Below, piece after piece: positions 1 through 12,300 of a stretch of DNA of 64,000 bases. Position numbers and translations under genes: made by a program. The stretch's first letter is position 1; the number at the start of each line of letters is the position of its first letter. The stretch spans positions 72,776,351 through 72,840,350 of the forward strand of contig CM053162.1 in assembly GCA_028571685.1 (NCBI GenBank). Reading direction: 5' to 3'. The stretch comes from Heterohyrax brucei (Eukaryota > Chordata > Mammalia > Hyracoidea > Procaviidae). The notes under the pieces are model-generated. The model ran no database searches, was not told the DNA's origin, and saw only the letters and a program-made list of their open reading frames with translations.

Positions 1-15
1 GAGGTGCTTGTGTGA

Positions 16-1269
<1,254 letters not shown>

Positions 1270-1655
1270 CAGACACAGTCCCATGTTCCAGCCAGACACG
1301 ACTCTGGGTTTGGGAGGGGCAGCCTGGGAATTCTGCTGGTGGGGAGTGGAGGAGCATTTGGGGACAGGTGGGAGTCAGGGAGAGGCTGGGGTCTCAGCTG
1401 GGCTCAAGAAGGAAAGCCACACCGCTGGCCTCCCTGCCCGGGCTCCAGGCTTCTGCTGGGATCTGGAGAAGTCAGCCCGAGAGCCAGCTGGGACGTGCCA
1501 CAGGCCACCTGGCCCCGGCCTCCCACAGGGACCTTCTCACAGTGCCATGCACTGCCCCCCCCCCCCAGCGCTGCCGGAGTAGTCTGAGGAGCTAGTTTTT
1601 CGGGATGCAGCACATCTCAAGACTTTTTAGCAATAAAGCCACTTACCAGGGCTGT
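1270..1655 (+). other. PRADC1: PRADC1 3' untranslated region
   Basis: Sequence from the PRADC1 stop to just beyond the polyA signal at 1632. It contains a C-run near 1555-1566 and no convincing further coding exon. The cleavage point is inferred to lie about 15-20 bases after the signal. Confidence 0.7.
1632..1637 (+). terminator. PRADC1: PRADC1 polyadenylation signal
   Basis: A perfect AATAAA about 363 bases after the stop codon. The following sequence is GT-rich ('gggctgtggctgtgtctc'), as expected of a downstream element. Confidence 0.8.
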
Positions 1656-2045
1656 GGCTGTGTCTCAGAGGGAGTGCACACAGGGCAGGGAAGGCCTTCA
1701 GAACCCATCCGCCCCACCCCCTCATCTGGAGGGATAGAAACTGAGGGCGTAGAGAAGCCAACTGACTTGCCCAAGGTCCCCAGGGACCACTGCCCAAACT
1801 GCTGTGATCCGAGAACCTAAAGAGGCCCTAGGAAGCCCCCTTGGAGGACGTGGGGACCCCACTAGACCTTACAGAAACATCTGCACAGCAGTGGGTGAGA
1901 CTCGAGATGAGCCTAGACTGGGGAGCCCATGGCCTCCTCATGCCGCTGCCTGCTCTGATGTGTCCCTTGGACACCTGGAGGCCACAGGGACCCATCAAGC
2001 CCTTCTCCACCAAGCATTCCTGCAGAGGCCTGTCACCACCACTCA
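1656..2045. other. Short spacer between convergent PRADC1 and SMYD5
   Basis: About 390 bases separate the two inferred 3' ends. A weak MIR-like tract ('aaactgagggcgtagagaag', about 1736-1790) is the only recognisable content. No gene is seen. Confidence 0.5.
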
Positions 2046-2048
2046 CCT

Positions 2049-2054
2049 TTTATT
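2049..2054 (-). terminator. SMYD5: SMYD5 polyadenylation signal
   Basis: TTTATT on the + strand, that is AATAAA on the SMYD5 strand, about 1.26 kb after the SMYD5 stop. No nearer AATAAA was noticed. It is the most likely 3' end of the transcript. Confidence 0.65.
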
Positions 2055-3309
2055 GAGAACAGTGGGTAAGGGGGCATGGGAGGGGGCACTGGCTCCTGTG
2101 AACTCCAGAGGTGTGGGGGCCAGACACCCAGGCTCCACCCAGTCCTGGGACCCAGGACGCCTGCATGGACACCTGCCCTGCTGGGAGGCCTCACAGAGAT
2201 GCGGCAGGCACTCAGGGAAGGCAGCAGGAGGCACTGGGAGTCATGCCCTGTGACCGCCATAGCGCCCAGCTAGAGAGCAGTGGGCGGGACTAAGTGAGGG
2301 GAGAGGTGGGGGCACGGTCAGGCCTGACCGCAGGGTTCTGGTTCCGCTCCCCTAGGTTTCCAGAAGCCGTAAAGACAGGCCAAGAGAGCCTCTCACTGAC
2401 CAGGAAGGCTCTCAAACCTGTAAGTGAAGGAGTGCAGCCCTGTCACCCCCCAGGTCTCAGCCAGGCTGCGAGAGTCCTTGACAGGAAAGGGTGGTGGCCT
2501 TCCCATGGCTCATCTGAGGAAGGCCAGGCCTCACTACCCCAGGTCTTGGCCACTGTGCCAAGACCTGACAGCACGGAGCACAGAGATTCTGGGCTCGGGG
2601 CTAAGGGCCATCTCTACTCTGCGAGATGCCCACATGGTAGGAGTGAGGCAGAGGGAAGCCCCTCTCATCCCGATGTGGTGTCCCTCTCAGAGCCTTAGGG
2701 AGGGTGCCCTGAAGGCCTGGGTCCCCTCGGGCCTCTCCCAGCTGCGTCACCTGCTCCTGTAGCCGGCGGGGGAGAAGGGCGGCAGCCTCCCCTCCTCCCT
2801 ACTGCAGCTTCAAGAAAGCGGCCGTCTCAGGGCTGCCGTCCTTAGTACCAGGAGCAGCCCAGGTGAGTCCAGCTCCTGGCAGCCTCACCTGTGCAGAGAA
2901 CTGCCCCCCTGGGGTTGGCAAGGCCCTGCCACTTCGTTGTCCCTTCCAGAGAGAATAAGCTGGGGGGGGAATGCCTCAGGCGGGTGGGTGAGGGGAGGCT
3001 GTGAGCCAAGTGGAGAGGTACGTCAGACCTCGGCTCCAGCTCCGCACAGCTGGGTGTGCAGGGGCTCCAGAGGGCCAGTTGTGCAGGGCTCAGTGACAGC
3101 GCAGGGGCTGGGCCAGCTCAGCAGCAGTGTCCAGGGCGTCAGGTCGGCCACGGTGCAGGCCCAGGGCCCATCCTCTGTCCTGCCCCAGGCAGACTACTTG
3201 GAGCGGGGAAGCAGGCAGCATGGGTGGGGGCCTGCCAAGCCTCTCCTCTGAAGAAGGGCCCCTTTTGATGGCAGGGATGCAGCAGAGCCCCCCACTGGGC
3301 AGAGCAGTG
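2055..3309 (-). other. SMYD5: SMYD5 3' untranslated region
   Basis: GC-rich sequence between the SMYD5 stop (3310-3312) and the inferred polyA signal. Its ORFs are short and unrecognised. The extent is inferred from the signal position and was not tested with transcripts. Confidence 0.55.
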
Positions 3310-6300
3310 TCACACATCAGTCATCTCCTCCCCCAGCTCTGCGGCTTCTGGCTCCCCTTCCTCCTCGTCATCTTCCTCCTCCTCTGAGGTCACATTGGGT
3401 TCATCAGCCTCTGCCAGGCATTTGGGGCAGGAACAGACAAAAAGATAGTTCTCCCTGCAGGAGATGTGGGGGCGGGGGGGGGAAGTCAGGCAGCTGTGGG
3501 GACAGGGGACCCTGTCACCCCACTGCCCACCATGTCCCCTGCTGGCACCTGAGGACCTTGTGGCGGCTGTGGCGGCTGCGCTCACGCTGGCAGCAGTCTA
3601 AGTAGCTGATGCAGACTTCCTGCAGAGGGGAGGGGGAGAGGCAGGGGTGAGGTGGTAAGGACCCCCTACGGAGGGGAGGGGAGCAGGGGAGGAGAGAAGG
3701 TGGGGTGTGAGCTCATGGGTATTTCCTGGGGAGGGGAGGAAGCTAAGCAGATATCCTGGGGGCGGGGGTGAGCGCAGGGGAGGAGAAGGCGGGCTCTCAG
3801 TGTCTGCTCCCCACAGCAGACAGGACCAGCACTTCCGCTCCCCCAGTGCACCCCCAGTGCACCCCCAGGCTTCAGCAGGCAGGAGGCTGTAAGAGCTGTG
3901 TCTGGACAGAAGAGACTGGGGTCGGCCTCAGGCCTCAGCTAAAGCCAGTCAGGGCAGGGTTTAGGTTGTCTGTGTGATGCTGCCCACCCAAGAAGGAGGT
4001 TCATCCAGGCTCCACACCCTGTGCCAGCAGCCAGGACCCTAAAATCACCTGGCCTCCAACAGGCCAGCCCGCCCCGGGCCCGCGGCTCCCATCTCAGAAA
4101 TCATGTTTGCTGACGAGGAGAGCCTAGGTGACACCGTTTGGCCCTCAGACACTGCTCCGAACGCACACCCATGAGAGAAGGATCTGTGCCCTTGGGGTGC
4201 TGGGGTTCAACCCAGCAGCCCAAACTGGAAGGGCTCTGGCCACTGCTGCTACAGCACCTAGAAAGAAATGTGGCGGTCCCCTGCCCGCCCTCCCCAGCTC
4301 TGGCTCCTGACCTCTCCTGCCTGAATGTCCTCCAGGGCAGTGACGTGTAAGAGGAAGTTGTTCTCTGGGAAGGAGGTCTCTGCGTTGGGGACACAGCTGT
4401 GGTTGCCTGGATGGGGACGGAGGGGATGATGACTGGGCAGTAAAAGGACAGCGCCCATGGGCACAGCCCTGGCTCCTACCATTCTTTCATCCCCTGACTG
4501 TCCGGCGCTCTTCTGAAGGCCACATAGCACAGGCACCAGGCACTGCACGTCCCTGCCCTGCCACCCGCTGGGGCTGCCCTGCTCAGAGGCCGACCTCTTT
4601 CTCAGCTGGCCCGTGTCTCAAGGACACGTCTGTCTGCCAGTGGACACTTCGACACTTCAACAACTGAGTCAGGCCCTCTGAGCTTGGCTGGGGAGGGGGT
4701 TTTGCAGGGAGGACTCTGAGGGTGGGAGGCTGAGATCTGGGAGAGGCGGCCTAAGGGCCACCCCCCCCCCCCAACACACACCACAGCAGTCAGAGCCGTG
4801 TGCATCCCCCTGCACAGGGCTGGGCCAGCAGGAACACGTGCCAGAGCTCAGAGTCAGGTGAAGGACTGCCTGGAAGATGGGGGCACCGAACTGCCCCGGG
4901 CAGACCCCCGAGGAAGCCCAGGCCTGGCCCTCTTCCCAGACCCCTGCCCCCCTACAGCCCACAGACAGCTGGCCGAGAACTAACGGGGCGTCAGGGCCAG
5001 GACTCACAGCAGCTCTGCAGTGCGAAGAGGCCGGATCCTTCGCAGTTGAGAAACTCGCCGGTGGCTGGGAAACAGAAATGTGCAGGCCTTGTCCCAGCCA
5101 CGCCCCAGACGGGGGACTGCCTCTCGGAGACCGGGGCTGGCTTCCCCACACACGCACACCTGGTCTCCACACGTCCCCTCAGCTCACTGTTAGACTTCCA
5201 GCAGCTCACCCACAGCCCTGAGCCTCTGTCCAGATCTGAGGCTGTTCCCCTGCCACCCACAGGCATTCCATTGCGCTCCCTGGGGGGAGAGCGAGGGGCC
5301 CCCTCTCACCCACCAGCCTCAATGTCCTTGTACAGTTGGTCGATGAAGGCGTCCAGCTGCTCGCGGTCCTGTGGCTTTAGCTCGAGGGCATCACAGGCAT
5401 GGACCCACTGGCTCAGGGAGCTGGGGCCCCGGGACCCCGGGCAGAGAGGAGGAGGCCAGGTCACAGGGCGCCCCCCACCCTCGGCACATTCAGCCAAGTG
5501 GAAGGGTTTCCCACCCACACCCATGTCTCTCTCGAGGATGGGCCCCCCCAAAGAAGAGAGTCATCCTCCGCCTTCTTCCTGAGCTCTCAGTGCCCAGCCT
5601 AGTGTCTGGCCAGTGCCACATCCTGTCCCCGCTATCACGGAAGGCCTACAGCTGCCCTTGGTCCATCTCCCCCTGAGCCTGGAACATGCCCTCCTAACCT
5701 GGTCCCGATCCCTTGGCCATTGGTCCCAACAAGAGCAAAGAGAGACCGGAACCCGTCGGGAGTGAACCACTGCAGGGAGGCGGGGAGGAGACAGACGTGT
5801 GGTCACAGACACCTATTCCGCACCCCCACACCACTCTGCCCAGGAGGTCTTCTGTGCAAGACCCCACCCCGGCCCGAGAGACAGGCTCAGCTCTGGGCCC
5901 CCACCCCCACAGGCTCACCTGGCTGAGGGACTCCTCGTACAGGGCCTCCGTGAAGAGTCTCCGCAGCAAGTCCAGCTGGCCCTGGGTTGGGAAAGCAGGG
6001 ACAGACTTGCACCCTGAGCATTTCCCAGGGGAGGACAGATGGAAAGCCAGCCCTGTAGACTGGGCCTGCCCAGGGGTGGAGAAAGGCCACAGACGGTGCC
6101 AAACCCCGAAACAGCAGGCCTGGGCAGGTTCTTACCAACCTCCAGGACCCCAAACTGGTCTCCAAACCAGATCGGTCTATGTGTCCCACCAGAACCCCAG
6201 CTGCAAGGCACGCTCTAGGTATTCCAGACACGTCCCTGTCCCACCCTGCCTCCGCTCTCAGGCAGCTCCTGCGCGGAAGTTGGGTTCTCTTTGTCCCCAG

Positions 6301-9300
6301 TGACTGTCAGTGGGCACTAAACGGCTGGCAGTAACAGCTGTTCCTCACTGCTCCTGGACTCTGTGGGACCCCAGCTCTCAGTTTTCTGACACCTGATTTT
6401 CCCACCGCCACCCTATCGGGGAATCCCTGGTGGCACGCAGGCCGGCAGCTCCAGGTGCCCACCAAAAGGGCAGCCCACACGCACCACGTGCTCCTGGGAG
6501 AGCTCGGGCAGGGCAGCGCCGGTCAGAACTGATGTGGCGGTGGCAGGCGCACCTGGCTGGACCCTCTCGTGAGGCGCGCCCGGCACTACCCCGTGAGCTG
6601 CTCAGCTGCCATCCACCAGAGGGGCCCCCAGATCATCCGAAAACCTTGCCCAGCACAGCTCTGCTCTGACACATGAAGCCCCCAGGAGCTGGAACTGACC
6701 TGCTGGCAAGCGGTTACCCTGTTCTGGGGTCCTGCCTTCCCACCACCCCACCTGCCCTCGTCAGTGCCACTGGCCATGAAGTGGAAACCCTGGTGGCTGG
6801 TGGGAAAGTGCCGCGTCCGCCAACCGAAACAGGCCAGCTGTCTGAGGCTGCCAGGCGCTCCTCAGAAACAGCGGGGCAGCTCTGCTCTGTCCCCCGGGGT
6901 CTCTGGGCATTGGCATTAGCAGTGGCTTTTTTGTTTGGGCCATGAAGTCACGCAGCACCAGGAACGCAAGCTCTGTTGAAGGGCCCAGGGTGAGACTCCC
7001 CGCAGAAAGCCACCGCAGGAGAAGACTGACCTTGAATTTGTCCCCCAGGAGCTTGTGGACAATTTCCTCCTCCTCGTTGGCCGTTTTGTTACAGAACTGG
7101 GAAAAAAGCCGGATCCAGAGATCCTTATCCTTGGCCTGCGGTGGAGAGTCACACGAAAAGGTCACACACACCATGCACACGCACGTAGATGCACACACAC
7201 ACCCCCACGTGGGATCACAGACACCAGATCCAGTGATCCTCATCCTTGGCCTGAGTGGAGAGAAACACCCAAACGTCACACACATAATGCACACGCATGG
7301 GCACACACACACACTCACATGGGCTCACAGACACCTGATGCAGTGATCCTTCTCCTTGGCCTGAGGTGAAGAGACACACCGAAAGGTCACACACACCATG
7401 CACATGCACACACATGCACCCCCACACCCACGTGGGCTCACAGACACGTGGGCTCACAGACACCTCCTCCCCCATACACTAACCACTTCCCAGCCAGAGC
7501 CAAGCTGACCCATACACCCAAGCTTTGGAAAATGGGGGACCAACCACTGCCAGGAGGCTATACACACTGCTGGTGAGTGACACAGTCCTGGAAAGGCAGC
7601 ACCTCTGATCCAATGCACAAATTGCCACTGCCCCGGAGATCAAGGACAACAGGGAAACTGGCCCCCGGCTCTGCCCGCATCCCACCTGACGCACTCAGTG
7701 GGTTGCAAAAGTTTCCAGAGCAAGCAGCACCCCCTTGGAAGGCCAGAGCTCTGAGGGGGAGGAGGCTGAGGAGGGGTGCCCAGGGTGAGGGGGCCCAGAG
7801 CCAGGACTCGAGGGTGGTAGGTGGGCCCACCTGCTTCACCGTGGCCACCATCCGGGCCATCAACATAATGCTGGCCGTCTCGGGGGGGTAGTGAACACTC
7901 CTGGGGGGAGAAGACAGTCGGCGGCAGTTCCCTCCCCGGTGCTGAGCAGGGTCCATCTCGCCACTATGGGGAGCCCCAGCCACGGGGAGCCCCAGCCACC
8001 GGTTCCATTTGCAACCAGAGGGAAAGCACAGGCTGGGACTTAGGATGGCCTCACGTCCTTACAGGCCTACAGAGAACCTCTGTGGTGGACACACCAGGGA
8101 CTGTAGGACAGGCAGCTCGGGTCAGAGGCAGGGGGCCAGCACTGAGGCTTACTGAGGACCTCTGTGGCAGTGTGGTCCCACCAGGGATGGCAGGACGGGC
8201 ATCTCGGGTCAGGGGCAGGGGCCGGCACCGAGGCCCCGTCCATGTCTCAGAATGGGAAAAGCTGGGAGAGGTAACCGAGGCTCTCCTGAGCTTAGGGCAG
8301 GCAGGCGGGGAAGGGCACCACAGAGAAGGGGGTGCCACCTACCTCCATGCCTCCTGCAGCCTGTTGAGGGGGTGCAGGCTGTCGTCTTGCGAAGGACCTG
8401 CACACAGGACCCGGTGGTACTGCTCAGCGGCCGCCAGCCGACACTCAGCACTGCAGTACATCACCTGGCGGTGGGCAGGGCTCAGCTCCCAGGGCCCAGG
8501 CCCGCCCTAGTCACCAATGCCCTATGCACTTCTGCCCCACAACACCAGGAGCCAGAGCTCCATGGGGGTGAGATGGGTGGGCACAGGGTACTCGGGACTG
8601 GACAGGGTGCCCGAGACTGGGACAGGGTGCCCGGGACTGGGACAGGATGCCTGGGACTGGACAGGGCGCCCAAGACTGGGACAGGGTGCCCGGGACTGGG
8701 ACAGGGTGCCTGAGACTGGGACAGGGCATCTGAGACTGGGACAGGGTGCCCGGGACTGGGACAGGATGCCTGGGACTGAACAGGGCGCCCAAGACTGGCA
8801 CAGGGTGCTTGAGACTGGGACAGGGCATCTGAGACTGGGACAGGGTGCCTTCCCAGGCTCGTCACACCACAGGGAGGAAGACAGCGCCTCAGGTAGACAG
8901 AAAACCCTGCCAGGCCGGCAGCCAGCTCCCACCAGGCCCACACTCCAGACAGTGGAGCTGGGACAGGGAGGACAAGCTGAACCAGCAGCGAGCCCTTCTG
9001 GTATCCGCATCCTCCCAGAGACCCACAGCCCCCTCTGTCCTCAAGCCTGGCTCCCCAGGAGGATCTGATCCCCTGCCACCCGGGGACACCCACCTGGCAG
9101 TGAGGACAGCTCTGGTGGAGGTCCTTGCGCACAGTGCACAGCTCCGGATGGGGCAGAACCTGGCCCGGTTTGCCAGTCAGCCTCTGGGCATTCTCCTCTG
9201 CCTTCTCCAGTGCCCGAAGGCAGTGGTCACAGGCTGAGGACGAGACCTGGACATGACCCCTGCACACCCTTCACAGCGCCATCTGCAGGGCCTCCCAGGC

Positions 9301-12300
9301 AGGGCCTGGCACACACAGCAGACTCTCCATGACACTGGGCCAGTGACTGAGCGGCCGTGTCAGTGAAGACGCTGAAGGGATGCACTCCACCCCGGCCTTG
9401 CCAGGAGCCTGTCTGTCGGGCTCAGTCTGTGGGGCTCTCCCCGACTCTGTCCAGTCACCTGACCCACCCCTTCACACATGGGCTCTCAGTTAAGAGCCTG
9501 GGGCATCCCACTAGCCCCTGAGCCCCAGCTCAGCCTCCTCTTGGTAGGCCGCTGTGCAGAGGGCCCTTCGGCATGACATCCTGTGGGCCAGACACTGTGA
9601 CCCACCTGCAATGCTGTCCTCCGCCCTCAGAGCACACTCACGGCCCCGATGGCCGAGATCGGCCAGGGACCAGGTCATCAGCCCACTTCTCATGACACGA
9701 CAGCCACTCCTCTGACTCCCTGGCCCCAAAGACATTGGGTGGGCTGTGAGCACCGCACTTCCCGGCTGCCGCAAGGAGGGGTGGCACGCTCACCTCGGTA
9801 GCGGTACAGGGCATTCCAGAGAAACTGGGCTGCCACCAGGGGCCGCTCCACGAAGATGGTCTCCCCTTTCCGGATCAGTTGCTGGGCAAACAGCCCCTTT
9901 CCCTGAGGGCAGAGAGGGGAGATGGGGGACACTGCTGCAGACTCCATGCTGGGTAGCAGCAAAGGCCTCTGCCCCGAGGGGCTCATGGGGAAGGGGCAGC
10001 CCCTCCACAAAGCCTCACACGGGAAATGCAGCCCTGACCTGCGTTCAGTCACACCTCCTGACGACCATCAGAGCAGAGGGAGAGAGACAGGGACAGGCCT
10101 CCAGGATGGCCAGTGCACAACCCTCAGAACTTTTAGAGTGGCCAGAGCAGTGCCAAGGCTCGTGGCAGGCTGTCTCTGGTACCAGGAGTGGGTGACGGTT
10201 GGACAGTCTTCTCTCAGGCACCACCCCACCCCGCCAGGATCCTGGTAGCTAGGCTACTACCTGCAGTGGTTACAGAAGAATCCCACCCTACAGCAGAGGG
10301 GGGGTGGCTGAGCTTAAGGCAGAGTGCTCTACCTCACACCGGGAGTTACAGAAGGATCCCACCCCACCAGACAGGGAGCGTGGCCAAGCATAGCAGCGAG
10401 TGCTCTACCTCCTGCTCCAGGTTACGGAAGGATCCTACCCAACGGGAGAGGAGGGCGGCAGAGCTTAGGCGAGAGTGCTCTACCTCCCACGTGGGGTTGC
10501 AAAAGGATCCCACCCCACGGGAGAGGAGGGCAGCTGAGCTCAGAGGGGAGTGCACTACCTCCTGCTCGGGTTACAGAAGGATCCCACCCCACAGGAGAGG
10601 AGGGCAGCTGAGCTCAGAGGGGAGTGCACTACCTCCTGCTTGGGTTACAGAAGGATCCTACCCCACAAGAGAGGGAGGGCGACTGAGCTCAGTGGAGAGT
10701 GCTCCACCTCCTGCTTGGGTTACAGAAGGATCCCACCCCACGGGAGAGGAGGGCAGCTGAGCTCAGAGGGGAGTGCACTACCTCCTGCTCGGGTTACAGA
10801 AGGATCCCACCTCACGGGAGAGGAGGGCAGCTGAGCTCAGAGGGGAGTGCACTACCTCCTGCTCGGGTTACAGAAGGATCCCACCCCACGGGAGAGGAGG
10901 GCAGCTGAGCTCAGAGGGGAGTGCACTACCTCCTGCTTGGGTTACAGAAGGATCCTACCCCACAAGAGAGGGAGGGTGACTGAGCTCAGTGGAGAGTGCT
11001 CCACCTCCTGCTTGGGTTACAGAAGGATCCTACCCCACAAGAGAGGGAGGGCGACTGAGCTCAGTGGAGAGTGCTCCACCTCCTGCTTGGGTTACAGAAG
11101 GATCTCACCCCACAGGCAAGGGAGGGCAAGGGATGGCAGCTGAACTTAGAGGAGAGTACACTGCCTCCTGCTCTGGTTACAGAAGGATTCTACCCCATAG
11201 GAGAGGAGAGCTGCTGAGCTTACAGGAGAGTGCTCTACCTTCCACTTGGGGTTACAGAAAGATCCTACCATAGGAGAGGGAGGGTGGCTGAGCTTATGGG
11301 AGAGTCCTCTACCACCCGCTCGGGGTTACAGAAAAGCCCTGCCCAACAGGTGAGGGAGGGTAGCTGAGCTCAGTGGAGAATGCGCTACGCCCTGCTCAGG
11401 TTACAGAAGGATCCCACCGCATGGGAGAGGAGGGCAGCTGAGCTCAGAGGGGAGTGCACTACCTCCTGCTCAGGTTACAGAAGGATCCCACCCCATGGGA
11501 GAGGAGGGCAGCTGAGCTCAGAGGGGAGTGCACTACCTCCTGCTTGGGTTACAGAAGGATCCCACCCGACGTGAGAGGAGGGCGGCTGAGCTCAGGGAGA
11601 GCACTCTAGCACTCTACCTCCTGCTCAGGTTACAGAAGAATGCCACCCCATGGGAGAGGACAGCTGAGCTCAGAGGGGAGTGCACTACCTCCTGCTTGGG
11701 TTACAGAAGGGTCCCACCCCACAGGAGAGGAGGGCGACTGAGCTTGGGGGGCAGCACTCTACCTCCTGCTCAGGTTACAGAAGGATCCCACCCCATGGGA
11801 GAGGAGGGTGACTGAGCTTGGGGGGCAGCACTCTACCTCCTGCTCAGGTTACAGAGGATCCCACCCCATGGGAGAGGAGGGCGACTGAGCTTGGGGGGCA
11901 GCACTCTACCTCCTGCTCAGGTTACAGAGGATCCCACCCCAGAGGAGAGGAGGGCGGCTGAGCTTAGGGGAGAGCACTCTACCTCCTGCCCTGCTGGGTA
12001 CCTGAGGCTCTTAGCCAGTAGTCAGGTGCTACTCTACAGAACGAGCTCTGCCGGGAGCGGGGCCCCCTCTCCTGACATGAGGATCAAGGAGGTGCCTCCT
12101 AAGAGGGGCTTCAACCCCTCGGTTTATGAGACTATATTGGGACAATCTGATCAGGAACTTCTGGGGCATAGAGATCAGAGAAATGGATTTCAATGCAGCA
12201 TGCCTGATAGCACTGAGGCCTGCCCAGCTTCACTGGCTTCCCCCTAGTTGTATTCCCCTCCCTTTTCTTCACATACACAGGTTTGCAAGCTAACCCTTGA

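Noticed and set aside
10188..11815. Many overlapping open frames with repeated peptide motifs
   Set aside because: All three frames of the 74-bp minisatellite are open in places. The array is intronic to SMYD5 on the other strand.
10257..11994. Could the regular arrays be CRISPR?
   Set aside because: Units are contiguous with no unique spacers, and the host is a mammal. They are minisatellites.
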